This document shows, piece by piece, positions 1-8,273 of a DNA stretch of 64,000 nucleotides. The position numbers and the translations under genes were made by a program. Source of the stretch: an uncultured Alistipes sp. (lineage in GTDB: Bacteria > Bacteroidota > Bacteroidia > Bacteroidales > Rikenellaceae); the NCBI GenBank assembly GCA_947364365.1, contig CANASP010000006.1, positions 1 through 64,000 on the forward strand. The letters run 5' to 3'. The notes beneath the pieces were generated by a model, which was given only the letters and a program-made list of their open reading frames with translations, was not told the DNA's origin and did not search any database. Numbering within the stretch: the stretch's first letter is position 1; each line of letters opens with the position of its first letter.

Positions 1-48
<48 letters not shown>

Positions 49-204
49 AAAAAATATAAATGTTTCGTTAGAGTCCTGACTACTTCAATCCTTTAAAGGA
101 AATTGACAGATAAATACTACATTTCTTTTTCTCTCAAATATAACCAGTAATTCAAAGAACCAGTTTGAAAAACTCGAATCGTTTTACCGATTCGTTTGGG
201 ATTG

Positions 205-236
205 CAAAGTTAAGAACTTTATTTGTAATCACCAAA
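205..236 (-). promoter_or_regulatory. rRNA operon promoter, proximal
   Basis: On the minus strand a -33 TTTG (complement of 233-236) is followed after 20 bases by TAACTTTG (complement of 205-212), matching the Bacteroidetes sigma-ABfr consensus. It lies about 155 bases upstream of the 16S 5' end and is the nearest of three tandem promoters. Confidence 0.75.
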
Positions 237-292
237 TCTTTTTCAAGATTTTTTTTCGAGGCGAACTTTTCAGTTCGAATCGAAAGGGACTG

Positions 293-324
293 CAAAGATA
301 AGCAAACTTTCGCAAACCACCAAA
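293..324 (-). promoter_or_regulatory. rRNA operon promoter, middle
   Basis: On the minus strand TTTG (complement of 321-324), 20 bases, then TATCTTTG (complement of 293-300). This is a perfect match to the -7 consensus with ideal spacing and probably the strongest of the three. Confidence 0.8.
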
Positions 325-439
325 AACTTTTTCAAGAACTTTGCAACTTTCTGAAATTCAAGTCTCAAATCCACAATGAGCTCCTTTACTGTAAACTCGT
401 CGTATTTTTGAAAGAACCTTTATTTCTTGATTGCGGATG

Positions 440-470
440 CAAAGGTAGCGACTTTTTCCGAACCTGCAAA
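440..470 (-). promoter_or_regulatory. rRNA operon promoter, distal
   Basis: On the minus strand TTTG (complement of 467-470), 19 bases, then TACCTTTG (complement of 440-447). This is the most upstream of the three rRNA promoters. The 50-540 stretch is otherwise AT-rich leader and contains no convincing gene. Confidence 0.7.
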
Positions 471-664
471 TCTTTTCGGATCTTTTTTCGTAAAAAATTT
501 AAATTTCTTGCAAAAAGGGCCTTTTTTGCCCTTTATACCTATATATATTATATAGCCTCCGGCAGATCCGCCGCCGGCAAACACCCGCAGGTCGCCCGGC
601 TTCGTCTCGGCATAATCAAGCGTTCCGCTTGCTTCTGCGCCTGACTATTCGCATCATTGGCTCC

Positions 665-821
665 GCCTCGTCTTAGATACTCTCGTTCGGCAAACTGCAA
701 ACAAGTTTGACATTGCCCTCGGCACTTCGTATCTTTGACTTCGGCTTCGCCTCGGCTTAGATAATCTCGTTCGGCAAACTGCAAACAAGTTTGCGTTTGC
801 CCTCACTTATTCGTATCTTTG
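665..821 (+). repeat. 84-bp tandem duplication carrying two promoters
   Basis: The segments starting at 665 and 749 are near-identical copies offset by 84 bases. Each ends in a complete plus-strand promoter: TTTG at 706-709 with TATCTTTG at 730-737, and TTTG at 790-793 with TATCTTTG at 814-821, both with 20-base spacers. A weaker related stretch (GGCTTCGTCTCGGC near 598) may be a decayed third copy. The remainder of 541-660 holds nothing else that I can support. Confidence 0.75.
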
Positions 822-826
822 TATAT

Positions 827-1393
827 ATGGAGAATGTCGTCACCCACATACGGCAATGCTATCCCGTGAGCGACGAGGCGCTGCGCAAGCTCGAAGCGCT
901 CGTCACCCCCTGCCGCGTCCCGAAACGACACCTTCTGGTACGGGAGGGCATCTACCCGAAATCCGCCTGGTTCGTCGAACGGGGCCTGACCCGCTCGTTC
1001 TGGCTGGTCGACGGCGAGGAGATCACCACCTCGTTTTCGGGCGAAGGCGGCATCGTCTTCAGCATGGACGAACTCTACTACGATCGCCCGAGCGAGGAGT
1101 TCGTCGAGACGCTCGAAGCGTCGGAACTCTACGAAATATCGATCCAGTCGCTGCGGCGGCTCTTCGAGACCGATCTCGAATGGGCCAACTGGGGCCGGAT
1201 CATCCATCAGAACGAATACCGCCGGCTGCACCGGACCCACAAGGAGCGGCTGACGTTGCCCGCCCGCGAGCGTTACCGCCAGATGCGATGCCAGTTCCCT
1301 GCGATATGCCAACGGGCCAACCTGGGATACATCGCCTCGTACCTGGGCATCACCCCCTCGACATTGAGCCGCATACGGGCCGAGGAGGAGTAA
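827..1393 (+). CDS. Crp/Fnr family transcriptional regulator
   Basis: A 188-residue protein with an N-terminal cyclic-nucleotide-binding fold (about residues 15-120, including a YPKSAWFVERGLTRSF-type strand) and a C-terminal helix-turn-helix (about 160-185, LGYIASYLGITPSTLSRIR). This is the normal layout and length for the family, whose members bind DNA in response to a small ligand or redox cue. The cNMP-contact residues are not conserved, so the effector is unknown. The in-frame TTG at 791 lies inside the promoter. The ATG at 827 is only five bases after the -7 element, so the mRNA is probably leaderless. An acyltransferase follows 24 bases downstream and may be co-transcribed. Confidence 0.85.
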   Translation: MENVVTHIRQCYPVSDEALRKLEALVTPCRVPKRHLLVREGIYPKSAWFVERGLTRSFWLVDGEEITTSFSGEGGIVFSMDELYYDRPSEEFVETLEASELYEISIQSLRRLFETDLEWANWGRIIHQNEYRRLHRTHKERLTLPARERYRQMRCQFPAICQRANLGYIASYLGITPSTLSRIRAEEE

Positions 1394-1417
1394 CCGAAGC
1401 CGTCCGTCCGAACCAGA

Positions 1418-2590
1418 ATGACCTCAGATATGAAAAATACCCCTCTCTTGAATCCGCAACGGCACGAAACCATCGGCTGGGTGGATCTGCTGCGCACGAC
1501 AGCCTGCCTCGCCGTCGTCTTCGCCCACTGCTGCGACGGGTTCGTCGCCCAGTTCGACGCCGACCGGGAGTCGTTTCTCACCGGCGTATTCTGCGGCAGC
1601 CTCGTGCGGCCGTGCGTGCCGCTCTTCGTCATGATAACGGGCGTGCTGCTGCTCCCGATCGGCACGGGCACGACACTCGGCGCCTTCTACCGCAAACGCA
1701 TCGGCCGGCTCGTCGCACCGCTCGTCTTCTGGTCGCTGGCACTCCCCGCGATCGCCTTCTGCTACTTCAACTTCGTGAATCCCGCGACACAGAACCCGCT
1801 GATCGACCCCGCAAGCTACACCGGTCCCTCGCTCGTGCAGCGGCTCTACACCTTCGTCTTCAACTTCAACTTCGACTCCACGCCGCTGTGGTACCTCTAC
1901 ATGCTCGCGGGGCTCTATCTCGCGATGCCGATCCTTAACAGCTGGCTCGTGCAGGCCTCGCGCCGCGAGATGGAGACGCTGCTGGGCGTATGGGGGCTAT
2001 CGCTCGTGCTGCCCTACGTGAAGATGGCGGCGCCGATGCTGGGCTACGAGGGCAACTTCGGAAACATGGAGCTGCTGGGCGGCTGCGACTGGAACGCCTA
2101 CGGGAGTCTCTACTACCTCTCGGGCTTCGTCGGCTACCTCGTGCTGGCCCACTACCTAATGAAGTACCCGCCCGCATGGAGCCGCCGCAAGGCGCTGGGG
2201 ATCGGCGTGCCGATGTTCGTCGCGGGCTACCTCATCACGGCACTGGGCTACGTGGCGACGCAGAACCGCTTTCCCGGGAACTACGCCTACCTGGAGATCG
2301 TGTGGTACTTCTCGGGGATCAACGTCTTCATGATGACCTTCCCGATTTTCCTCTGGTTCCGGCGCATGCGCGTAACGCCGCGGCCGTGGCTCTCGCGGCT
2401 GGCCGCCGCGACATTCGGCATCTACCTCTGCCACTACCCCTTCGTCTTCATGGCCTACGACCTGTTCGACCGCGAGGGGTGGCCCTACCTGCTGCGGATC
2501 GTCGGCATGACCGCGACGGTCTTCGCCGTCTGCTACCTCATCGCACGGGGAGCGGGAAGCAACCGATGGACCCGCAGATTCGTCAGATAA
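1418..2590 (+). CDS. Acyltransferase 3 family membrane protein
   Basis: A polytopic inner-membrane protein of 390 residues with about ten hydrophobic segments. It begins with the acyltransferase-3 signature region (WVDLLRTTACLAVVFAHCC), in which an early Arg and the His of FAHC are characteristic. These enzymes move acyl groups from cytoplasmic donors onto extracellular polysaccharide, lipid or peptidoglycan substrates. The substrate cannot be read from the sequence. ATG codons at 1418 and 1430 are both possible starts. The gene lies 24 bases after the Crp-like regulator, which suggests regulation by it or co-expression. Confidence 0.85.
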   Translation: MTSDMKNTPLLNPQRHETIGWVDLLRTTACLAVVFAHCCDGFVAQFDADRESFLTGVFCGSLVRPCVPLFVMITGVLLLPIGTGTTLGAFYRKRIGRLVAPLVFWSLALPAIAFCYFNFVNPATQNPLIDPASYTGPSLVQRLYTFVFNFNFDSTPLWYLYMLAGLYLAMPILNSWLVQASRREMETLLGVWGLSLVLPYVKMAAPMLGYEGNFGNMELLGGCDWNAYGSLYYLSGFVGYLVLAHYLMKYPPAWSRRKALGIGVPMFVAGYLITALGYVATQNRFPGNYAYLEIVWYFSGINVFMMTFPIFLWFRRMRVTPRPWLSRLAAATFGIYLCHYPFVFMAYDLFDREGWPYLLRIVGMTATVFAVCYLIARGAGSNRWTRRFVR

Positions 2591-2619
2591 CATCAATCAA
2601 ACAACCCTAATCAAATCTT

Positions 2620-4947
2620 ATGAAAAAAACAGCTATGATCCTGGGACTGCTCGCCCTGTGCGGCAGCCTCTGCTCGTGCTCCGTTGACCGGACCGCGACG
2701 GCCGACTACCGCGTCGTGCCGCTGCCGCACGAAATCGACCTCGCCGACGGCGAAGGCTTCACGCTCGACCGCCGCACGCAGATCGGCTACCCGGCCGACA
2801 ACGCCACGCTGCAACGCGACGCGCAGTTCCTGGCCGACTACATCGCCCAGCAGACCGGCCACCGCCCGACCGTGACCGACGCCCCCGCTGCGGAGAACGC
2901 CATCCTGCTCGCAACGGGGCTCGACGACACCAACGCCGAAGCCTACCGCATCACCGTCGACAAGGCACGCATCGCCATCGAGGGCGCCTCGGAGGCGGGC
3001 GTCTTCTACGGCATCCAGACCCTGCGCAAGGCGATGCCGGCCGACGAGAAGGGACGCGTGGTATTCCCGGCAGCGACGCTCTACGACTTCCCGCGCTTCG
3101 CCTACCGCGGCGCCCACTTCGACGTCTCGCGCCACTTCTTCACCACCGACGAAGTGAAGCGCTTCATCGACATGGCGGCGCTGCACAACCTCAACCGCTT
3201 CCACTGGCACCTGACCGACGACCAGGGCTGGCGCATCGAGATCAAGGCCTATCCCGAGCTGACGACCGTCGCCGCCAACCGTCCCGAGACGGTCATCGGC
3301 CACAACTCGGGCGAGTACGACGGCACGCCCCACGGCGGCTTCTACACGCAGGACGAGATCCGCGAGATCGTGGAGTACGCCCGCGAGCGCCACATCACGG
3401 TGATCCCCGAGATCGACCTTCCGGGCCACATGCAGGCGGCGCTGGCCGCCTACCCCGAGCTGGGCTGCACGGGCGGTCCCTACGAGGTGTGGAAGATCTG
3501 GGGCGTGTCGGAGAACGTGCTGTGCGCGGGTAACGACAAGGTGCTCAAGTTCATCGAGGACGTACTGGGCGAGGTGGTGGAGCTCTTCCCCTCGGAGTAC
3601 ATCCACGTGGGCGGCGACGAGTGTCCCAAGGTACGCTGGACGGAGTGTCCCAAGTGCCAGGCCAAGATCCGCGAGCTGGGGCTGAAGGCCGACGCCAACC
3701 ACACGGCCGAGGAGCGGCTCCAGAGCTACATCATCTCCTACGCCGAGAAGTTCCTCAACGGCAAGGGCCGCCAGATCATCGGCTGGGACGAGATCCTCGA
3801 AGGCGGACTGGCCCCCAACGCCACCGTACACTCGTGGCGCGGCATCGAGGGCGGTATCGAGGCGGCCCGCCAGGGTCACGACGTGATCATGTCGCCCACC
3901 TCCTACCTCTACTTCGACTACTACCAGACCAAGGACACGGCCGACGAACCCGACGCGATCGGCGGCTACGTGCCCGTGGAGCGGGTCTACGGCTTCAACC
4001 CGCTGCCCGAGCAGCTCACGGCCGACGAGGCGCGCCACATCATCGGCGTGCAGGCCAACCTCTGGACCGAGTACATCCCCACCTACGCACAGGTCGAGTA
4101 CATGGAGCTGCCGCGCATGGCCGCGCTGGCCGAGGTGCAGTGGATGCAGCCCGAGAAGAAGGACTACGCCGACTTCAAGCAGCGCCTGCCGCAGCTGGTG
4201 AAGCACTACGACCGCGCGGGATACAACTACGCCCGCCACATCTTCGATGTCGAGGCGCAGCTCGCGCCCGACTTCGAGCGCAACGTGCTCGTCGCCACGC
4301 TTTCGACGATCGACGGCGCGCCGATCCGCTACACGCTCGACGGCTCCGAGCCCGACGACCGGTCGACGCTCTACGAGGCGCCGCTGGCGATCGACGGCAG
4401 CTGCACGCTTCGCGCCGCAGCCTTCCGCTCCACGGGCCGCAGCAAGGTCTTCGGCGAGGAGATCGTTTTCAACAAGGCGAGCATGAAGCCCGTCACGCTG
4501 CTCCAGCCCATCAACCTCCAGTACCGGTTCGACGGCGAGCGCACGCTCGTCGACGGCCTCCGCGGCAACAACAACTACAAGACCGGCCGCTGGATCGCCT
4601 TCGTCGGCAACGACCTCGAGGCGGTGATCGACCTGCAGGAGCCCACCCGGTTCGGGTCGGTGGCAATCAACACCTGCGTCGAGAAGGGCGACTGGGTCTT
4701 CGACGCCCGCGGCATGGAGGTCGCCGTGTCGGACGACGGCAAGACCTTCCGCACGGTCAAGGCGGAGAGCTACCCCGCGATGAAGCAGACCGACCGCAAC
4801 GGCGTCTACACCCACAAGATAGCCTTCGAGCCGCTCACCGCGCGCTACGTCAAGGTAAAGGCGTTGTCGGAGCACCGCATGCCGTCGTGGCACGGCAGCA
4901 ACGGCGCCCCGGGATACCTCTTCGTCGACGAGATCGTCGTCGAGTAA
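2620..4947 (+). CDS. Beta-N-acetylhexosaminidase (GH20), lipoprotein
   Basis: A 775-residue exported lipoprotein: hydrophobic signal with lipobox LCSC (Cys20), a GH20b-type N-terminal domain (about 30-150), a GH20 TIM barrel (about 155-510), a short chitobiase-type C-terminal domain (about 545-615) and a C-terminal discoidin-like beta-sandwich (about 640-775). The catalytic Asp-Glu pair is D333-E334 in HVGGDE, where the Asp orients the substrate N-acetyl group and the Glu is the acid/base. It should release terminal GlcNAc or GalNAc from host or dietary glycans at the cell surface, as is common in gut Bacteroidales. It is 29 bases after the acyltransferase and ends at a strong terminator. Confidence 0.92.
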   Translation: MKKTAMILGLLALCGSLCSCSVDRTATADYRVVPLPHEIDLADGEGFTLDRRTQIGYPADNATLQRDAQFLADYIAQQTGHRPTVTDAPAAENAILLATGLDDTNAEAYRITVDKARIAIEGASEAGVFYGIQTLRKAMPADEKGRVVFPAATLYDFPRFAYRGAHFDVSRHFFTTDEVKRFIDMAALHNLNRFHWHLTDDQGWRIEIKAYPELTTVAANRPETVIGHNSGEYDGTPHGGFYTQDEIREIVEYARERHITVIPEIDLPGHMQAALAAYPELGCTGGPYEVWKIWGVSENVLCAGNDKVLKFIEDVLGEVVELFPSEYIHVGGDECPKVRWTECPKCQAKIRELGLKADANHTAEERLQSYIISYAEKFLNGKGRQIIGWDEILEGGLAPNATVHSWRGIEGGIEAARQGHDVIMSPTSYLYFDYYQTKDTADEPDAIGGYVPVERVYGFNPLPEQLTADEARHIIGVQANLWTEYIPTYAQVEYMELPRMAALAEVQWMQPEKKDYADFKQRLPQLVKHYDRAGYNYARHIFDVEAQLAPDFERNVLVATLSTIDGAPIRYTLDGSEPDDRSTLYEAPLAIDGSCTLRAAAFRSTGRSKVFGEEIVFNKASMKPVTLLQPINLQYRFDGERTLVDGLRGNNNYKTGRWIAFVGNDLEAVIDLQEPTRFGSVAINTCVEKGDWVFDARGMEVAVSDDGKTFRTVKAESYPAMKQTDRNGVYTHKIAFEPLTARYVKVKALSEHRMPSWHGSNGAPGYLFVDEIVVE

Positions 4948-4966
4948 CCGCGCGATGCGACACTGC

Positions 4967-4998
4967 GACGGCGGGGCCTTCCGGGCTCCGCCGTTTTT
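4967..4998 (+). terminator. Rho-independent terminator after the hexosaminidase
   Basis: A GC-rich stem (CGGCGG paired with CCGCCG, extended by GCC/GGC) is followed by five Ts, starting 20 bases after the GH20 stop. Confidence 0.75.
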
Positions 4999-5026
4999 CG
5001 TCGGCGCGCGATTTTCGCCTCCGACC

Positions 5027-5058
5027 GTTGCACGCTCGCGACAAAAGGGCTATCTTTA
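5027..5058 (+). promoter_or_regulatory. Promoter of lspA
   Basis: GTTG at 5027-5030, a 20-base spacer, then TATCTTTA at 5051-5058, which is close to the Bacteroidetes consensus and 23 bases before the chosen ATG. Confidence 0.6.
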
Positions 5059-5080
5059 CGGCTCGAAAACATACGATCCG

Positions 5081-5707
5081 ATGAATATCAAGAAAGTATC
5101 GCTGCTCATCCTGCTGCTGCTCGTCGCCGACCAGGCGCTCAAGATCTGGGTCAAGACCCACATGTGCCTCGACGAGGCGATCACGGTCTTCCCCGACTGG
5201 TTCCAGCTGCGGTTCATCGAGAACAACGGCGCGGCCTTCGGCATGCACATCGCCACGGCCGGAGGATTCGACTGGGGCAAGCTGCTGCTGGGGCTGTTCC
5301 GCCTGGCGATGGCCGGCGCGATCGGCTGGGGCATCGTGCGGCTCGTCCGCCGCGGCACGACGCCCACGGGGGTGATCGTCGGTGCGGCGCTGATCCTGGC
5401 CGGCGCCGTGGGCAACATCCTCGACAGCGCCTTCTACGGCCTCATCTTCTCCGAATCGACCCCTTACGAGGTGGCGCACCTGGGCGGCAGCTACGCCGCG
5501 CCGATGATGGGCAAGGTCGTCGACATGTTCTACTTTCCGCTCTTCCGCTGGGAGGGGGTGCCGCGCCTGCTGAGCTTCCTGGTCGACGGCCGAGGCTATT
5601 TCTTCGGAGCGATCTTCAATCTGGCCGACGCCTACATCTCGGTTGCCGTGGTATATCTGATTGTATTTCAATACAAATACTTCAATTCATCGGACTCGGC
5701 GCTGTAA
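5081..5707 (+). CDS. lspA: Lipoprotein signal peptidase II
   Basis: A 208-residue inner-membrane aspartyl protease that cleaves prolipoprotein signal peptides before the lipid-modified Cys. Four hydrophobic segments, the ADQALKIWVK and IENNGAAFG boxes, and the catalytic Asp pair D115 (GNILDS) and D183 (FNLADAYIS) are visible. The stretch from about 120 to 178 is longer than in E. coli LspA, as in other Bacteroidetes. The open frame extends upstream to 4955, but the ATG at 5081 is chosen because it follows a good promoter and begins with the expected hydrophobic helix. Numerous lipoproteins in this window are likely substrates. Confidence 0.93.
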   Translation: MNIKKVSLLILLLLVADQALKIWVKTHMCLDEAITVFPDWFQLRFIENNGAAFGMHIATAGGFDWGKLLLGLFRLAMAGAIGWGIVRLVRRGTTPTGVIVGAALILAGAVGNILDSAFYGLIFSESTPYEVAHLGGSYAAPMMGKVVDMFYFPLFRWEGVPRLLSFLVDGRGYFFGAIFNLADAYISVAVVYLIVFQYKYFNSSDSAL

Positions 5708-5733
5708 AAAACCGAAAAAAACTCGCACGAAGC

Positions 5734-5764
5734 GTTGGTTATTCGAAAAAAAGCATTACCTTTG
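5734..5764 (+). promoter_or_regulatory. Promoter of tRNA-Leu(CAG)
   Basis: GTTG at 5734-5737, 19 bases, then TACCTTTG at 5757-5764, placed 19 bases before the tRNA 5' end. Confidence 0.65.
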
Positions 5765-5782
5765 CTTCCGCAATTCCGAAAT

Positions 5783-5864
5783 GCCCAGGTGGCGGAATAG
5801 GTAGACGCGCACGTTTCAGGTGCGTGTGCCGCAAGGCGTGCAGGTTCGATTCCTGTCCTGGGCA
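5783..5864 (+). tRNA. tRNA-Leu (anticodon CAG)
   Basis: An 82-base class II tRNA with acceptor GCCCAGG paired to CCTGGGC, a T-loop GGTTCGATTCC, a variable arm and an anticodon loop TTCAGGT, giving CAG and therefore Leu (CUG codons). The CCA end is not encoded. Confidence 0.93.
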
Positions 5865-5871
5865 CTGGAGA

Positions 5872-5901
5872 CCCCGTTGAACGCAAGTTCAGCGGGGTTT
5901 T
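5872..5901 (+). terminator. Terminator of tRNA-Leu(CAG)
   Basis: An 11-bp stem (CCCCGTTGAAC with GTTCAGCGGGG, one G-T pair) around a GCAA loop, followed by TTTT, directly after the tRNA. Confidence 0.85.
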
Positions 5902-6815
5902 GCTTTTCCCGCCGAGCCACCCGACACGAAGTCCCGCCGCACGCCAGCAGCCGACCTCGCAACGCACGCACCGACCGGACGGACCACCGCCGGAACGAAG
6001 CTCCGTCCCTCCCATCCGGCAACCGCCTGCCAGCCGAAACAGAAACGCCGCCCCGACAGCCATCCGCCCGCGGCAGCCGGCACATTCCGCCCCCTCCCGC
6101 AGCCACACCGCAACCGGCCCAACCGACAGCGACGATCCCGGAGAGTTCCTACACACAACAACACCCCACGGCATACCGTCCAACCGCCGGCACGCCGGCG
6201 AACACAAGCACGACAGACAGCCGCACACAGTCAGCGTAATCGGCACACGCAACAAGACCCGAAGGCCTCCGCACACAACAAGGCCCCTCGGTATACCGCC
6301 CGACCGCCGGCACACGGCGATCACAAGCACGACAGACAGCGCAGCCGCACGCAACCAGCAGAACCGTCACAAGGCACAGCACACGACAATCCCACAGCCC
6401 ACGCCTATCGGACCGCCCGCTCCGACCGGGCCGCATATCCGGCCATCCGCCCGCGACAGCCGGCACGTTCCGCACCCCCTCCCGCAGCCGCACCGGAACC
6501 GGCACAATCCGACACGCGCAACAAAACCCCGAGGGCCTCCGCACACAACAACGCCCCACGGCATACCGTCCGACCGCCGGCACGCCGACGAACACAAGTA
6601 CGACAGACAGCGCGGCCGCACCGTAACCGACAGAACCGTCACAAGGCGCAGCATACGACAATCCCACAGCCCACGCCTATCGGACCCCGCTCCGACCGGA
6701 CCGCACACCCGACCATCCGCCCGCGGCACCTGACCATCCTTCCGCAGCAGCCGGCACGCTCCGCACCCTCTCCCGCCGCCACGACCGAACAACACAACCG
6801 AACGACACGATACGA
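5902..6815. repeat. Strand-asymmetric tract with degenerate 270-bp repeats
   Basis: About 0.9 kb between the terminators of two convergent tRNA genes. The plus strand is rich in C and A and poor in T. Two copies of a unit of about 270 bases start near 6271 and 6541, with partial copies before (about 6061-6270) and after (about 6715-6790). Repeated words include GGCATACCG, ACACAAG, ACGACAGACAG and CCCACGCCTATCGGACC. Long open frames on both strands follow from the scarcity of T and have no recognisable domain, initiation signal or promoter, so I do not call a gene here. Confidence 0.7.
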
Positions 6816-6818
6816 CAC

Positions 6819-6848
6819 AAAAAAAGACGCTGATTTTTCAGCGTCTTT
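6819..6848 (-). terminator. Terminator of tRNA-Glu(CTC)
   Basis: On the minus strand, AAGACGCTGA and TCAGCGTCTT form a 10-bp stem followed by a T run, immediately 3' of the tRNA-Glu. Confidence 0.85.
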
Positions 6849-6923
6849 TGGTAGTGGATAGGGGATTCGAACCCCTATGTCATGCGTGAGAGGCATGTAT
6901 CCTAACCCTTAGATGAATCCACC
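6849..6923 (-). tRNA. tRNA-Glu (anticodon CTC)
   Basis: A 75-base tRNA including an apparent encoded CCA. Acceptor GGTGGAT pairs with ATCCACT (terminal G-U). The anticodon stem CATGC/GCATG encloses loop CTCTCAC, giving anticodon CTC for Glu (GAG codons). The T-arm is AGGGG-TTCGAAT-CCCCT. The CCA may be fortuitous, because it overlaps the start of the terminator stem. Confidence 0.92.
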
Positions 6924-6939
6924 GTTTGGTTTTGTGGTG

Positions 6940-6970
6940 CAAATATAAGGAGGTTTTTCGGCTTTCCAAA
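6940..6970 (-). promoter_or_regulatory. Promoter of tRNA-Glu(CTC)
   Basis: On the minus strand TTTG (complement of 6967-6970), 19 bases, then TATATTTG (complement of 6940-6947), 17 bases upstream of the tRNA. Confidence 0.75.
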
Positions 6971-7080
6971 ATTTTCAGGGACTTTTTTCTGTTTTTTCAT
7001 CAAAAAAAGCCATTCGGGCACGATTTTTCGGGTCTTCCGCTTCGTCGAGGGTACCCCCGCACGGCAAACCCGGGACAAAG

Positions 7081-7112
7081 TTTGGTTTACGCCCGGTTTA
7101 TTCGTACCTTGC
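7081..7112 (+). promoter_or_regulatory. Promoter of DUF3298-like lipoprotein gene
   Basis: TTTG at 7081-7084, a 20-base spacer and TACCTTGC at 7105-7112, about 66 bases upstream of the ATG. Confidence 0.65.
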
Positions 7113-7177
7113 GGTTCCATACCGACAACCGGCCGCCGCGCCGGACGGCATCAAATTGACAATAACACCTTGAACCG

Positions 7178-7930
7178 ATGAAAATCATACGCACACTGAC
7201 TGTTCTAGCAGCCGCCGCATGCGTCGCCGCCTGCCATCGACAACCGATCCAGCCCCGTTTCGAGGAGCTGGAGACCGCACCCCTGCTCACCGCCGAAGAG
7301 GGCAGCTGCCAGGTGGACTACCGCTTCGTATCGATCGCGAACGCCTCCCGGTCGCAGGCGCTGCAAGCCATCGAGAAGGCCAACATCGACCGCTTCTTCC
7401 AGCTGGAGGAGTTCGCAGGCGACGCCCGCGAGGCCATCGACGCCTCGCTCGCCGAGATCGAGAAGCAGCTGCTCGCCCCGCTTCCTGGCGGCGAAGGGTT
7501 CGAAAGCCGCCGCTTCGAATACGAAATCTCGGCCGTGGCGGAGGCTGCCGTCGCCGACACGCTGCTCACCTACACGATCCGGCGTCAAGGCTACACGGGC
7601 GGCGCCCACGGCTACAACACGATCGAATACCACACCTACTCGATCGTCGACGGGCACGAGCTGGCGCTGTCCGACCTCTTCACCGACGAACAGCTCGCGG
7701 CGCTCACCGCACGTATCCGCCAGAAGCTCTACGAGCGCTACGACGCCGCCGACGACGCGCGGCTGGCCGAGATAGGGATGTTCCCCGACTACATCGCCCC
7801 GACCGATAACTTCCGGATCGGCGACGACGGAAGTCTTACGCTCTATTACAACCCCTACGACATCGCCTGCTACGCCTTCGGCCCCGTGGAGCTCCGCTTC
7901 GCAGCCGAGGAGGTCGCCGCCCTGCGATAG
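7178..7930 (+). CDS. Lipoprotein with DUF3298/RsiV-like C-terminal domain
   Basis: A 250-residue protein with a signal peptide and a lipobox ending VAAC (Cys19). The mature part resembles the DUF4163-DUF3298 pair seen in RsiV and PdaC: an N-terminal domain (about 35-120), then YTGGAHGYNTIEYHTY (about 135-155) and a C-terminal segment ending in a GPVELRF motif. The TGGAHG box is the recognisable hallmark. Related domains bind lysozyme or sit beside peptidoglycan deacetylases, but no catalytic domain is present here, so the role is unknown. It has its own promoter and a bidirectional terminator, hence is probably a single-gene unit. Confidence 0.8.
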   Translation: MKIIRTLTVLAAAACVAACHRQPIQPRFEELETAPLLTAEEGSCQVDYRFVSIANASRSQALQAIEKANIDRFFQLEEFAGDAREAIDASLAEIEKQLLAPLPGGEGFESRRFEYEISAVAEAAVADTLLTYTIRRQGYTGGAHGYNTIEYHTYSIVDGHELALSDLFTDEQLAALTARIRQKLYERYDAADDARLAEIGMFPDYIAPTDNFRIGDDGSLTLYYNPYDIACYAFGPVELRFAAEEVAALR

Positions 7931-7943
7931 GCAGCCCGGCACA

Positions 7944-7990
7944 AACAAAAAAAAGGTTCGCTCCCCAAAGGGATGCGAACCTTTTTTCGT
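7944..7990. terminator. Bidirectional terminator
   Basis: AAGGTTCGC and GCGAACCTT form a stem around a short loop, flanked by an A run on the left and a T run on the right. It can therefore end the lipoprotein gene on the plus strand and the predicted small RNA on the minus strand. Confidence 0.85.
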
Positions 7991-8147
7991 CGGGGCACCA
8001 CCCCCTTCGAAAATGAGGGTCAATCGGAGGTATTCGACACCTCGGACGAGCACCGTCCGGGAGTCTTAGCGCCGGACACTCCGCCGCAACCTGCCGATCT
8101 CCTCAACCAACCTAAAACTACTAACCTAAATGAACCTTAAAACTTCA
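7946..8147 (-). ncRNA. Predicted small RNA A (about 200 nt)
   Basis: The minus strand has a near-ideal promoter just upstream (see the next entry), a first 40 bases (complement of about 8107-8146) repeated almost exactly in small RNA B, internal stems such as GTCCGG/CCGGAC, and a strong terminator at 7944-7990. There is no convincing ORF inside. A processed leader is the alternative. No homologous RNA family is claimed. Confidence 0.55.
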
Positions 8148-8151
8148 CCGA

Positions 8152-8183
8152 CAAAGATACGGCCCGGAATTTAATTATGCAAA
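8152..8183 (-). promoter_or_regulatory. Promoter of small RNA A
   Basis: On the minus strand TTTG (complement of about 8180-8183), 20 bases, then TATCTTTG (complement of about 8152-8159). Confidence 0.75.
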
Positions 8184-8273
8184 TATTTTAATAAATATTT
8201 GAATTATTTAACGATTTGGTAACATAGGGTCGTCGGGGCCATCCCGCCCTGCTCTCGGCCGGTCGGGACAGAG

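Noticed and set aside
548..784. 78-residue minus-strand frame with repeated QFAERxYL
   Set aside because: It is the reverse complement of the duplicated promoter segment. The repeat is explained by the 84-bp duplication.
2611..4893. 760-codon minus-strand frame
   Set aside because: Exact shadow of the GH20 gene. It shows no motif and the typical antisense bias to Val, Arg, Asp and His.
5900..6733. 277-codon plus-strand frame and several Cys/Gly-rich minus-strand frames in the repeat tract
   Set aside because: Low T content removes stop codons. There is no promoter, ribosome-binding site or known domain, and the frames overlap one another on both strands.
8107..8200. Short plus-strand frames starting at the ATG inside the 40-base module (first codons M-N-L-K-T-S)
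   Set aside because: Minus-strand promoters, near-identical module and terminators explain both copies better. The two frames diverge right after six codons.
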